Assembly: GCA_021014325.1 (NCBI GenBank)
Contig: CM037458.1
Location: 22,117,063-22,181,062 of the forward strand
Reading direction: 5' to 3'
Source of the DNA: Plazaster borealis
Lineage: Eukaryota > Echinodermata > Asteroidea > Forcipulatida > Labidiasteridae
Length of the DNA stretch: 64,000 nt
Position numbers and translations under genes: made by a program. Each line of letters begins with the position of its first letter. Within the stretch, counting starts at the first letter, position 1. Under the pieces are notes generated by a model. It saw nothing but the letters and a program-made list of their open reading frames with translations, searched no databases and was not told the DNA's origin. Of this stretch, positions 1 through 11,666 are shown in pieces.

Positions 1-2040
1 AAGTAGAGGAGGCATTGTCATACCAGGGCGGGTTTACAATTTCACCGTGGGATCCTCTTCCTGCAGAATTTGTAGGTTTTTTTTGACGGCGTGGGGGCGC
101 AGGTGTGAACCAGTTAACCTACGCGATGCAAGTAAAATCATGGAGATAGGAATATAACTGGATTTCTTTCATTGTTGTTATTATAAATTATTTATTTGGC
201 CATTGACTCACTGGAAAACATTAGACAGTCAAAATAAGATAAAACTGCAATCGTGATGCAAGGAAATTCGCCGTTGAAAGCGCCCTCACACGGTCAAAAA
301 TATTGTGCCCGATGGTTTCCCGTTTTACTTGCGGGCTCGACCGCGAGTATAAAAACACGCCGTGCAAAGGATGGGCGAATCAAGGGCTGACACACACAGC
401 GAGACGAATGGCTTAGTGCGTGTTGCATGCATGGTATACATTCTGTAGTTGCAGAACCGATTTGGTTTCGTCTTGGGGCATAAACACCTTACCTCTTTAG
501 GATCCAAAAAGCCGCCTAATCCAGCCGTGATCTTTACACTGTACGTTATGTTTTCCGGGCTACGACGGGCCCTATGTTCCTTGTATGGGACTGGTCCCTG
601 GAGTTAAGATTCTAAGGAAATAGGAAGGATATTCGCTGCATGCGCAATCTAATACTGCGCAGTAGTAAACGGCGTGAAGACAGACAGGGTTCATGAGTCC
701 GGGGAATTCCCACTCTATTAAAGGGTAATTATTGCACAATTTTCAAAGTTTGGGGACTGAGGTTTGCCCTGGGGTTGGAAAATTAAAGCAGGTGCAGAGT
801 ACAAAATCATGACAACAATAATACTTGTCATCAACTCGGCCATGGGCTGAGAGGGCCGGGCTGAAGGGTACGGTCATTGCTGTCATGTCTGTCTGTACGT
901 AGGCTGACTAACTGTCCGGCTGGGCACTTCGTAAGTTTGCGGACCCTGAGTTAGAAGTGACATTTTGGACTTACAACTTGAGTGCGGGTTGCCTGGGGAA
1001 AGGAAAGTTGAGATTGATTAAGTTCGGGATTGTTGTTGTGTGAAAAGTTCAAAGGTCAAGTCATTAGCTCAGTAAATGGCTCATCTGACCGCAACTAGAT
1101 AGAAGTGGCATTTGAACTTGGTGGGGGTGGGGGCTTGAGGAATTATGCTTTCAAGGTCAAAAGGTCGAAGGTCAAGATCACGGTAGTGTGTTATAGCAAG
1201 TTTCTGCATCATAATCTTATAAACGATAGTTGTTTTTTGGTCACGAAACCTACAATGGTTACCCCTGAGAAGGCATATGAGATTTAATTTTCAAGTCGAC
1301 AGTTCACTGGTCAAGTCACAGCGCTCAAATTATAGGAACTGATGGCACAAGATGTTTTGATCCAACCATGTCACAATACATTACATTACAAGCATAAACT
1401 GTGGGTTAAATATAATGACCCTCTTTGCCATTGCCACCGCTTACCCCTACTCCCAATGATAATGAATGGGGCCTAGATATCCCACTCCCACTGCACACTG
1501 CACAAATCGGGGTGTTCTCATTCAAACCAGGGACTTAAAAGACGACAAATTAAAGGGTTCCCGGTTCGGTAAAGGTCCCCAGTTGGAAAGTATGTACAAA
1601 ACCAATGGGAGCTGTTGCAAAAAAGTTTAAGCACAAACAAAAGAGGGACAAAAGGATCAGAGGTTTGCAGGTGTTTACAAACTGTGTGTTTTGTCACATT
1701 TACCCACCCCCCCCCCAAAAAAAATCTAAATTTACACCACAGGGTGTTAAAAATAACACTTATTACTGCAAACTTGGTGTTATTTTCACATTCTATGAGG
1801 TTAATTTTGATTCTCTGTTCGGTGTCTATATTTGACAACACGGGTGTCAATTTTAACACCCCCAGTTTTTGCAGTGCAGAATATATCCCAATGTCTTCTC
1901 GCAAACTAGTTATGCACCCCGCCCCCCCCCCCCGATCATTCAGAAGGTACACTTTGACAATTATTGCAGTTTTCAGGGAAACATGGCTTGCGAGGGCGGG
2001 CGACGGAGGATGTTCCTCATCCAAGTTCCACTCGAGTCAA
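1..2040. other. Left flank, no gene recognised
   Basis: I see no coding exon with a recognisable family here. Open frames are short and carry no domain. A C-run/A-run stretch near 1709-1730 and a weak inverted repeat of ggtgttaaaa type (about 1742-1858) are the only structures I noticed. Confidence 0.5.
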
Positions 2041-2041
2041 A

Positions 2042-2211
2042 GCCGGTGTCAGATGCAATTGTGTCCGGGCGGACACAATTGCATTATGCAGCAGCGTCCA
2101 GGCGGACACGATAGTGCATATGCAAAACCGTCCGGCGGACATTATTGCATATGCAATAATGTCCGCCGGATAGTATTGCATAGAGGACATAATATTGCAT
2201 GCGACACCGGC
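2042..2211. repeat. Nested palindromic element with short terminal inverted repeats
   Basis: The ends GCCGGTGTC (2042-2050) and GACACCGGC (2203-2211) are exact inverted repeats. Inside lie a 15-bp-arm hairpin (2053-2067 against 2070-2084, spacer GG) and a perfect 40-bp palindrome at 2131-2170. All are built from GTCCG/CGGAC and TTGCAT/ATGCAA blocks. This looks like a short non-autonomous element. No target duplication was identified. Confidence 0.65.
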
Positions 2212-4137
2212 CTAACGAGGAGTGAGCTTGACTAAGTCAAGTCTAACCTATATAACAGTTGACATGACCACAACAAAAAACAGGTAATAAACAGTGTGGG
2301 CTTTGTATGGAGCCCAAATAGGCTCACTAAGCGCCTTGATTAGCATCTCTTTGCTCATCTTTTGGGCTACAAGAGAGCACGTAATGTCGACGATGCAACA
2401 ATCCGCTGGTTGTGTGACACTTGCTTGCTCGCAAAAGGTAAATAATGAATCTGTTGAATTGAATAATAATGACTCAGTTTAAAAAGATAATGTAATTTGT
2501 TTTTACAAACAATCTGACGGCATCCATGCCCCTTTCTTCAACCACGACTGTAAAAAAATACCTTCGATTCAAAGTTCAAGTTTGTGTTCAAAATGCTCAT
2601 CCAGGCTGTTGGGCGTATAATCCCGACACATTCTCAATTCTATTCCTACCTCCATGATTCAACCTTCCCCTTAACAAAAATCAATCATTAACAATTTATT
2701 AGGCAATGGATATTTTGCCGGCACCATCTGTTTTCATGTTAACGTAATAAAGCTGGAATGGTACTGAACATGCGGAGTGATTGGGTTTTTTGGACTCCAG
2801 TTAGAATTAGAAATTTCACCGATAATTTCACTGATAAATGTTAATTAAAAATCACGATTTGTTACTAAATCAATAAAATGGCATTGCACTGTTTCACTTC
2901 AGTGTGCACAAAACTAGTTTAGTCAAAATTGTTTGCTCTGCAAAATTGTTGGATGAAATTAATCCATGCACTTACTTAGTATCGTAGGAGGTCCTGTTTT
3001 CAGGGCGTCCCTGAAATCGATGCAAATCTTTTACCTCTCTGCGCGCGATGTAAACAGTCCCTAGATACAATTTTTGTGGTTTGACTTGCCAAGCAAAGAG
3101 TCTCCTCTCCTTTGACCAAAACTTAGAATTATGTGAGGCTCCACTGGCAAGTTGCACTTGTATTGCAACAATTTGTGGCATTTTAGGCATTTCTACAAGG
3201 TACAAAAATATGTCATGCTGTCGGGGCCATAAAAAAAAATTTGCCCGCCGAAAAAGTTTCATCGAACAATTTTTCAATTCACAATTCACGATGATAAAAT
3301 CATCTGACTTAAAATTCTGCTGAGCATTCGGAAAAAAAAAACAGAGAGGAAAGAAAGCCATGTGCCTTATATCATTTTCTAATAGTCTGAGAAATTTTTT
3401 TAAACCCTCATATCATTTATTATTAATAACATTAAAATTTAAACATTGGCTTGGTGATTCAAATATCACTGTTTATTGATATGCTTTATTATAAATGTTA
3501 AGAAACATAAAAGATTCAAAACTTTTTAAAAATCAGATTTGAAAGCCAAGACTTATTGACACTTTTTAAAAAAAATTTTTATTTTTAGTTTTTGCAAATT
3601 ACCATCGTAATTTTAAAATTAAATAAAAATATTTTGAATAAAATGAAGACAACTGCTGGCTATAGATTCATACACAACGCCTCACAGAACACTTGAAGTC
3701 ACTGCAGATGTTTCTTCTGCGTATGGCTTCACCAGGACACCATACTTTCTTGTTTGCCTCGAAACAGGTCAAACTCAAAACACGGACGGACGCTAGTGTC
3801 ATCAAGAGTCGGTGCGTGGTGTGAAAGTTTCAATGTCTATCAAGTTTTAATATATTTTTACATACTTCTTATAAACAAAGGAAGGTAGTTAGGGCATCAG
3901 TTGATATATGGCATCATTATTTTTTTTTCATTTCAAAGAAAAAGGCATAGTACATCGAAAACCGGAGACGGGAGGATACACAGTATTCCAGTGAGGTGAG
4001 TAAGTTTTCTTCCTGCTGTCAATGACAATGTCATGTATGTAGAAAAAGCTGTATCAAGTCATGATCTGAATCTGTCTTCGGCAAAGCATCCTAAATGGGC
4101 ACATCACACCAACTTTTTTTGTGTAGAAGACAATGAA
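2212..4137. other. AT-rich stretch without recognised gene
   Basis: No coding exon or clear repeat family was recognised. The GTGAG/GTGAGTAAG donor-like sequence near 3991-4000 could end a 5' untranslated exon of RAB28, but nothing else supports it. Confidence 0.35.
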
Positions 4138-4255
4138 GAAATTTCAGTTTTAGATGTGGGAGGAAAACTCCAAAGAGGGAAAACCCACACAGTCAGCAGG
4201 TAGGAACTGAAAACCAAATCCACATGCGAGGCTCCGGTCTGGGTATCAAACACGG
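4138..4255. repeat. Dispersed repeat, copy 1 (also 22138-22256)
   Basis: The segment beginning TTTTAGATGTGGGAGGAAAA recurs at 22138-22256 with the same order of blocks: AAAACCCAC, ACTGAAAACC, CAATCCACATGC, CTCCGGTCTG. The second copy ends in a GATTCGAACC-like B box. It resembles the tRNA-linked SINE remnants common in animal genomes; I infer the class from the pattern only. Confidence 0.5.
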
Positions 4256-4524
4256 AGGTGAAAGGCAGGGACAGAAACCACTTAGCCCAACCTGACTCAG
4301 CGACTGCCCGTCGGTTGTTTGTAATGTTAGTGTAACGTGTACCTTCAATCATGGTGTGTGTGTGTGTGTTCCTTCCTCCAGCCAGAGTATGGATATGTTG
4401 GTGTTTACACTGTGCAACAAAGGCTATCAATGAATAAATTAATGAAGGGAATAACAAAAATTGTATCTATGGAGGCCCTGGGGCCCTAGTCTTGGCCTTA
4501 GTGCCCCTTCAAAAGTTTTCCATT

Positions 4525-4674
4525 GACCCCTTGCACAACGCCGGGTGCACTTAAATGCACCTATCCTGTCTCCATTTTGGGATTCAAAATGTACATAAAT
4601 GAATTGACTCTCAAAAGCGCGGAAATGGTAGACATGCATTTTGCGGAGGTGTGTTCTGCGTTGTGCAAGGGGTC
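4525..4674. mobile_element. Small MITE with 17-bp perfect TIRs, inserted in an older repeat
   Basis: GACCCCTTGCACAACGC (4525-4541) is repeated exactly inverted at 4658-4674. The sequence on both sides matches one continuous repeat near 10966-11076 (cttggcct...cccttgccctctcaaa), so this 150-bp unit interrupts an older repeat. A related, more diverged unit lies at 33200-33490. Confidence 0.65.
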
Positions 4675-5826
4675 GATAGACTTTAATATTTTCCAATGGA
4701 AGTACCCTTTGCAAATTAAAAATGGCCTTGCCCTCTCAAAGTTGAAATTCCAGGCCTGAGCCTAGCCACTAAGGTTTCAGCCCAAGGGTTTTAAGCCTAA
4801 ATCATGCCATTCATTGATTTATTAAAATTAAAAGTCATTGTATTTAACACAGGCTTTACGATTGTTCATGTGAAGGAGGGATCGATTTGGTCCAGCAATT
4901 TTGCATTGCAAAATATTAAGGCTGAACATGGTTTTGTGCACACTGAATGCTGTAATTGAGTAGCAAGTGGTAATTTTGGAGCTGTTGCATAGCATGCTAC
5001 ACATGTACCATGGCAGCCTTCTCCCTTAACAGTGGTCCGCCGGCCAAATGCCAGTTAAAACACCTGAGGACCAGTCAAAAGTCTCTCCAAGTGGTCCGGC
5101 TGGCTAGCTCAGTGTTGAAAAGCATCTCTATTGCATTTGAAGTATGGACCAGTGAAAAAGCTGTTGGACTAGTGAAATGACAAGCTAACTGTTCCTGCTG
5201 GGTAGTCACTAAAAATGTTAAGGACAAACCCTGCTGGATGTTCACTGAGGATAGAAAACAATATAGTGCCCTGGACTTACCGAGATCACGCTCGATGGTA
5301 TAAATAACATATTTTTGTTTCCTTCTTATTTCTTTTCAGATCGGGAAAGATGTTAAACTTTGCAGCGACCTGTAAAATAAAGCTCTCTCAAAAGGTCTGC
5401 CTTCTCCACACACTAAACCTGGTTGGAACGTGTTAAAATAAGTGCTGTCTTCAGAAGTGGAAGAACTGGTTTCAGTGCATTCAGTGTTGCAGAGTCAGTG
5501 ATAAATATTACAAGGAGATTAATTGGAGGACCAGCCGCTTAAAGAACGTTTCACGCTGAGGGCGACAGCTTTTTAAAGAAGTTACAAAGACTGCTGCTTA
5601 ACACCAGGTCATGATTGATTGAACAGGTCACTGATCCCGTGAGAAAGATCACCAAAACCGAAGCTGCTGTTGCAGCCCATTTCTCACAGTAGAGATTATT
5701 ATTGAGAAAACCCAAACCCCAAACCTTGAAAGCAAAAAAACATTTCAGAGTGCAGTGCACTCATACATGTCATAAGGAGAAGAAGTCTCTCAAGACGTTT
5801 TGGTTGGTTGGTTTAAGGAGCACAAG

Positions 5827-8800
5827 ATGTCTGACTCTGAGGGGGAAGGACCCCAACGTGATAAGCAGCTCAAGATTGTCATCCTTGGAGATGGTTCGTC
5901 AGGGAAGGTAGTTATGCTCCTCACTCCTCATTATTTTTCTGTGTTTTACTCCTTGTCCCAGGTTGGGCCGGAAAAGGTGACGTTTGGACAAGGAACCGTG
6001 GTATCTGGTTGACCATTGGTCAATCGGGGCTCGAATTTGGGGGGTAAATTCACAAGACTACAGGCCTCGATTTCACAAAGACCTAAGATTCATCATAAGA
6101 CGAGTTGTCAGTATCACTATAGTGACTTGTATTGTCACGTCACCTTTCGCTTAGCAATGGGGACTTTTGGGACGCTAGGTGGCAGCAGACTTACCAGGTA
6201 AAGCCATTGTTCTCGGTAATGTGCGCATGCTCAGAACTACGTAAACAATGGAAATTTACCTGGTAAGTCTGCTGCCACCTAGTGTTTAAAAGTCTCCCAT
6301 TAAGATTGATTTGCAGTTAAGATCAATCTTGTGAAATCGGCCCCAGGGCTTTTAGCTCAACTGGACCAGAATTGTTTTTACAAGACCAGAATCAAAATAA
6401 GCAAAAATCTTTCTGACACAGTTTAACATGCATTTGACTGTTTTTATTTGAAGATTTCTCTCATTTGTCTTTATCGATATTAAGTATACTTCATTACTCA
6501 ACAGAATTGAAAGAAATTTATCAGACTCAAAGTCAACATATGAACTGTACAGAATCTTTTTCTGTTCAAGATATTAACAGTGAGGTATTATTATTCAATT
6601 GATAAACACAAGACTGCCGTACTTGAGTTTACTGGCCCAAAGCTAAAATTGCTGGCCTCGGGGCTGCGGTCCAGTGTAAAATTGGAGCCCTGTCAATGGT
6701 TGTGCATGCTCACTAACAATCTAGTGCAAACACGGTTGGTTCACTTTTGTGATCAAACAGAAGATTTTGCCATTTTGCAACAACTCCAGTAGTTTTTGCG
6801 TTGGGCCAGTAAACTCACGACCCGCAAAAGTCTGGTGGTCTTGTGTTTTTCAGATTTTGAGTCTGACAAATATCTTTCAATTCTGTTGAGTATGGAACTG
6901 GAAGTATACATGTACCTACCCTAAAAACAAATGAGATAAATCTTCTCCTTAGTGTTTTTTCAACTATAAACAGTTTATAGATGTTAAACTGTGTAGAAAG
7001 TGGTTCTCTTTTTGATTCTGGTCTTGTAAAAGGAATTTCTAGTCCAGTGAAGATTGTGAGCTTCTTGCAAACAAAGTGACTGGCTTTCCAGAGAATTGTT
7101 ACATTTTCATTTGTTGGCTTGTTTGAAACGCAGACCTCTCTAGCTACAAGGTATTCACAGGACCAATTTGGCAAGCAATATCAACAGACTGTTGGCCTGG
7201 ATTTCTTCCTGAAGAGGATAGTCATCAAAGGTAACAGTTGTATTTTGTAACAACATTCCGTAACATTTTTCAATGTAACATTTATTTCCAACATGCATTC
7301 ACCATCACTCTATTTCATGGGTTTGCTTTTACTGTGGGGCATTCAGCCTAGCCGTTCAGCCACTATGACTCCAATCCTCAGCCCACGGAGCTTTGCTCAA
7401 TGGGCCCAAGAGCTGCTTAAGCACAACAAGTAGCTGCGTACATGTAAGCACAACAAAATTATGCTTACCAGAATAGGGTTACCGTCAAACTATCATGTCA
7501 CAAGTACAATTTGTGACTGGTATCCTGCTCATTTCTGCTTAGCAGACAACTGTTTAGCAATATTTTCCGCTTAAGTGACTCTATGAAATTGGGCCCAGGG
7601 CCCAATTTCAAAGAGCTGCTTAAGCATAAAAAGTAGCTAAGCACAACAAAATAATGCTTACCAGAATAAGGTTACAAGCCAAAATACCATTTCACATGCA
7701 CCATTTATTGACATTTATTGTAAGCAACATTTTCTGGATCAATTTCAAAGCAGCCCTATGAAAATGGGCCCGAACCTGAAACAAAAATGTAAACAAGTTT
7801 CCGCCATTTGGGCAGAGCAAGATGCATGTGTCGTACGTGCTACCCACATGTTGGAATCAAAAAGCCATACAAGAACATTTTTTGTAGTAATCATTTGCAA
7901 ATGCTTTTCTAATCTTGGTTATACTTACTGAATTGGTTCACCCCGATCCGTTATTCTGATCTTTGCCAAAGCTGTCAACATGAATATTTCGGCCTTTGGT
8001 ATATTGACAACTTTGGTACCTTTGTAACATTTTTCCGACCTATTACAGAAGATACCCATGTGACGTTACAAGTATGGGACATAGGAGGGCAGACTTTAGG
8101 TGGTAAAATGCTGGAGAATTACATCTATGGAGCTAAGGTGAGTTCATTTTGTTTCATTCTTGGTTGATCATAATTCCTAACCAACCCCTAACCCATCACA
8201 ATAAAACAATTTTTGTTGTTTGATTCTGTTGGGACTGCACTTGGCAAACTCATCATGCTTTACATGTGATTCAAGCACACCACCATAATCAGAGTCCAGG
8301 ATTTCAATGGATTTTTAATTCTGAACTGATGTTCTTTTCCCCGTATGATGGCTTCGCTCAGCCTTCACTAAGGGTGTCATATAGCCACTGGTATGGGTAA
8401 AAAATGCGACCATGTTGCGTTGCCGTCAAAGAAAAAAATCCCAAAACACAGCATGTCGAGATTGAAAATTGCACTTTTGACAATATGGGTTTCTTTTCAT
8501 GTTTTTGGACAAATGCGAAGTTAAGGTCTGGAAAGGTCTCAACACAAGACCTGAGACCTTTGCGCTGAGACTGAGACCGAGACCAAGTCTTCAAAATCGT
8601 GACCAGGGGCCGATTTCACAAAGATCTACGATTGATCGTAACTGCAAATCAATCGTAGTTGCTTTGTAAAGTGTGATGTCACAATACAAATCACTATGGT
8701 GATACTGAAATTTGTCTTGCGATGAATTTTATTGCTTTGTGAAATCGGCTCCTGAAAACAGCCGGAACCTCAACAAATTGGGTCTCGAGACCGGTCTCGA

Positions 8801-11356
8801 ATCTCAAGGCCTACAACGCTGCTAACTTGTATTCACTTTTGCTCATTATAGGCAATTCTCCTGGTATATGATATAACAAACTACAATAGCTTTGAGAATG
8901 TAGAGGACTGGTATACAAAAGTCAAGGAAGTCTTCAAAGATCAGGAACAGTGTCCTCACATAGCCCTCGTTGCAAACAAGAGTAAGTACACAGTGTGTCT
9001 TGTTAATTTGTTTCTTCTTTTTTCAAAGATTGATCTGTTAAAGGTATCGTACACGTTTGGTAATGACTCAGAACAAATATTAGCATAAAAACTTACTTGG
9101 TAACAAGCAACGGAGAGCTGTTGATAGTATAAAACATTGTAGGAAATGACTCCCTCTGAAGTAGCGTAGTTTTTGAGGAAGAGGTAATTTCTCACTAAAA
9201 TAGTAAAAACTTCTTGCAAGAAGTTTTTGTTCCTATATCTGAAAGCACACAAATTTGTACAACAAGGGTGTTTTTTCTTTCATCATTTTTCTTGCAACTT
9301 CGATGACCAATTGAGCCCAAATTTTCACAGGCTTGTTATTTTATGCATATGTTGGGATACACCAAGTGAGAACACTGGTCTTTGACAATTTCCAAACGTG
9401 TTCAGTGCCTTTAAGGTCCACCCCTTATTGCACTGACCACTGTGACATCTTGTGGCCGATTTTGTTTCCTTCACGCGTTAAAGCAATGTACTTGCGACCA
9501 AAGTGGCCCCCAAAATATTTGAATACGCGCGAGACTTGCATGGTTTATTGACCCCATGCACTAATGCCACATGCGTCTACTGTCTATCCATTGTCTGCGA
9601 TTTTTCGGAATCAAATTGCTTGTAAAGACATTGTGTGACTCCAACAGCGCACATCACCTGAAATGTGCACTGCACAGTAATAACACACAATGAATCTGAC
9701 TTCAAAAATAGCAATACCAAGATATGTATGGTGACGACGTCAAGTGAATTGGGCCAATTACTGAAACTATGACATACAGGATGTCTTCTAAAGCACAGTT
9801 GAAATTCAAGGACACCAGTAACTAACCCTCTACTAACTCGGAGGGAGTGAAAACTCCTTGAAGTTAACTGTAGTATTCTCCTACTTTTGACAGTGAAATT
9901 TAAATCATTTATGGTTTTGATTTCATTTTTGTAGTGGACCTCGAACATATGAGAGCTGTGAAGGTAGAAAAACACCAAAGGATGATTGACAATCATGGCT
10001 TTTCGAGCCATTTTGTCTCCGCTCGGACAGGGGACACGGTAAGTTAAAATCAAATCTCGTTTCTGGGCCATTCTGTGTGTCTGGGCCAGTCTGTGTCTGG
10101 TCGGATAGAGAACACAGTAAGTTAAATTTGTATCTCTTTTCTGGGTCATTCTGTGGTCGGTCCGATAGGGGACACAGTAAATCAAACTAACACCACTTGT
10201 TTGTTTTACATGTATGTCCGCTTGGTTGCAGAATCAGTGACACATGCAAGGCACTTTTTCAAAAGAAACATTTTGTCAACGCAGTATTTTTTCCCCAATC
10301 ACAGGTCAGGCTTGTGGTTTGTCAGAATTTTTTCCTGATTTCGGGATTTTTCACAAATCTCCCTGCACCTTCAGATTTTCTTGAAAAAAGGAAAACTTGC
10401 CATCACAAATTTGAAAAGACTTGGCCTATGTTATGACAAAACCTTCAGATGTCTATTTGAAATGAGGTACGAGAGAGTCTGTAGTAACATTCTGTACATT
10501 CAGGGAGCTTCATTTTCACACCAAGAAGAAATTATTGTCAAATGTTTAGGATTTTTCATTTTCATACAATCTCATCCCTGACAGGTGGATCTATGTTTTC
10601 TGAAGATTGCTGCACAGATCCTGGGCATCACACTCACCAAAAGTGAACTGGAACGAACTGCTGTATCCTTTACAAATATTGCTTGGTCTTGCTTGTGCAA
10701 TAGTTGATTTTGATCTGACATTTTAAGATTACCACTTGGTATGAACCAAGAATCCAGATTTGACCCCCCAAAAAACCAGTGCTGTTTTCCCTGTGTTCCA
10801 TTAACCTTCCAGAAAATTCTCAAAAGAGCTGAATCGTCTTTTGTTCATGCATGACGCTTAAAATATAAAAGTTTTGTTGATATTTGCGTTTACTTCTAAT
10901 TGCCATTCAACTGGCCTGGAATGATTACATGCAGGCAATGGAGGCCATGCGCTGTGTTGCCCCCGAGTCTTGGCCTTTTGCCCCTTTTCAAAAGTTTCCC
11001 ATAGACTTTAAGATTTTCAAATTGAAGTGCCCTTCGCAAAATGATGCCCTTGCCCTCTCAAACATGAAATTTCAGGGCTGGTTGTGTATGGTAGAACAAC
11101 AGTGTTCATGTACATGAACTAGGTATGCATTCACCCCATGATATAATATATATGATATTGCAGGCTAGCATAGTACATCTATCATTCAAAACCATACGGG
11201 TCAGATAGTAGGAGGGTTAAGACATATTTTCAGTTACTTCCTTGACCGGTCGGACCACAGCGTGTTGTAAAGGCTGAAGTCGTAAACTACAATAGTGACC
11301 CACTGCCTAGACCTCCATCCAATCAGACGCGGAGTTCTATGTGTTCTGTCATGTGA
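5827..11356 (+). CDS. RAB28: RAB28, Ras-related small GTPase (seven coding exons, complete)
   Basis: Coding exons: 5827-5907, 7134-7230, 8049-8137, 8852-8981, 9935-10038, 10585-10662 and 11261-11356 (TGA). They join in frame to 224 residues; human RAB28 is about 220. The P-loop is GDGSSGKTS (residues 21-29), with the first intron falling between K27 and T28. Switch II is the RAB28-specific WDIGGQT (69-75) in place of the usual Rab WDTAGQE. The guanine-specificity motif is NKMD (131-134) and the SAR motif is at 161-163. The protein ends in the CAAX box CSVM, which implies farnesylation rather than the usual Rab double geranylgeranylation. The family is known from cilia and photoreceptors (BBSome/IFT-linked traffic) and endosomal sorting. 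An acceptor-like TTTTCAG ending at 5339 suggests exon 1 has a 5' UTR starting near 5340. Intron 6 is minor-spliceosome type. The polyadenylation site is unclear: AATAAA occurs at 13839 and 14779, and one at 13137 lies in a SINE tail. Confidence 0.96.
6063..6350. mobile_element. Nested MITEs in RAB28 intron 1
   Basis: An outer element has ends GATTTCACAAAGA...TTGTGAAATCGGCCCC and matches copies at 8608-8755, 15604-15724 and 45005-45150. It is split by an inner element at about 6156-6302, whose roughly 47-bp inverted ends share the block CTAGGTGGCAGCAGACTTAC. The uninterrupted copy at 15604-15724 reads straight across the junction, so the inner insertion is the younger one. Confidence 0.65.
7401..7771. 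mobile_element. Two tandem copies of the GGGCCCAATTTCATAGAGC MITE (family A)
   Basis: Two head-to-tail copies (about 7401-7596 and 7598-7771) carry family A ends: GGGCCCAATTTCAnAGAGCT at the left and CTATGAAATTGGGCCC at the right. Inner TIR blocks contain GCTTAAGCA. Further copies are at 22485-22641, 23621-23813, 27708-28408, 35667-35840, 39767-39880, 40034-40228 and 43070-43239. The family is non-coding. Confidence 0.75.
8608..8755. mobile_element. MITE with GATTTCACAAAG ends
   Basis: The left end GGGGCCGATTTCACAAAGA pairs with the right end GCTTTGTGAAATCGGCTCC. The interior carries the shared block GTGATGTCACAATACAAATC. It lies in RAB28 intron 3. Confidence 0.7.
9039..9414 (+). mobile_element. 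TTAA-flanked MITE (family B), copy 1
   Basis: The unit is flanked by TTAA (9039-9042 and 9411-9414). Ends read AAGGTATCGTACACGTTTGG and the inverse CCAAACGTGTTCAGTGCCTT. It sits in RAB28 intron 4, just after exon 4. TTAA duplication is typical of piggyBac-type transposition; no transposase is present. Confidence 0.75.
10021..10185 (+). repeat. Tandem triplication of the RAB28 exon 5 end and splice donor
   Basis: The end of exon 5 and its donor (about 10021-10050) recur at 10099-10125 and 10158-10185, each with the pattern GGTCnGATAGnGnACACnGTAA. The first donor (GTAAGT at 10039) keeps the protein frame. Using the GTAAGT copy at 10117 would add 78 nt that carry an in-frame TAA almost at once. 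Confidence 0.8.
10663..11260 (+). other. U12-type (minor) GT-AG intron, RAB28 intron 6
   Basis: The intron begins GTATCCTTT (10663-10671), the consensus minor-class donor. TTCCTTGAC (11238-11246) matches the U12 branch consensus, with the presumed branch A at 11245, 15 nt before the acceptor AG at 11259-11260. Flanking exons join in phase 0 as ...LERTA / RVVKAE..., as in other RAB28 proteins. Confidence 0.9.
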
Positions 11357-11666
11357 GGTACCCACCTAAGTTCTTCAGAGATTAGAGAGCTCATCTTGAA
11401 GGAGTTGGCAGTCCGCAACATAGGGGAAGGTCTGTACGGCTACATGGTGTATCCAGCTCGGTCATTCACTACTCCGACTTCGCCATTTATGACTAGTGCA
11501 TGTTCTTTGTATACACTGACAAGGGGTGGATTCACTGAGCACATGGGGTGTCTACCCGTTGAAACTGAGGACTTTAACAAAAGGGATCCAGGTATTTTGT
11601 AAAAACTGCGAGAACAAAGAGAAGTCCTCCATTTACCGGGTTGTTAAATGTGTTGGCACATGTGTT

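Noticed and set aside
1615..2235. A 206-codon plus-strand open frame
   Set aside because: It runs through homopolymers and the palindromic repeat cluster, has no family resemblance and no plausible codon pattern.
9577..10185. A 202-codon minus-strand open frame
   Set aside because: It is antisense to RAB28 exon 5 and its tandem donor repeats; the repeated peptide is a shadow of those repeats.
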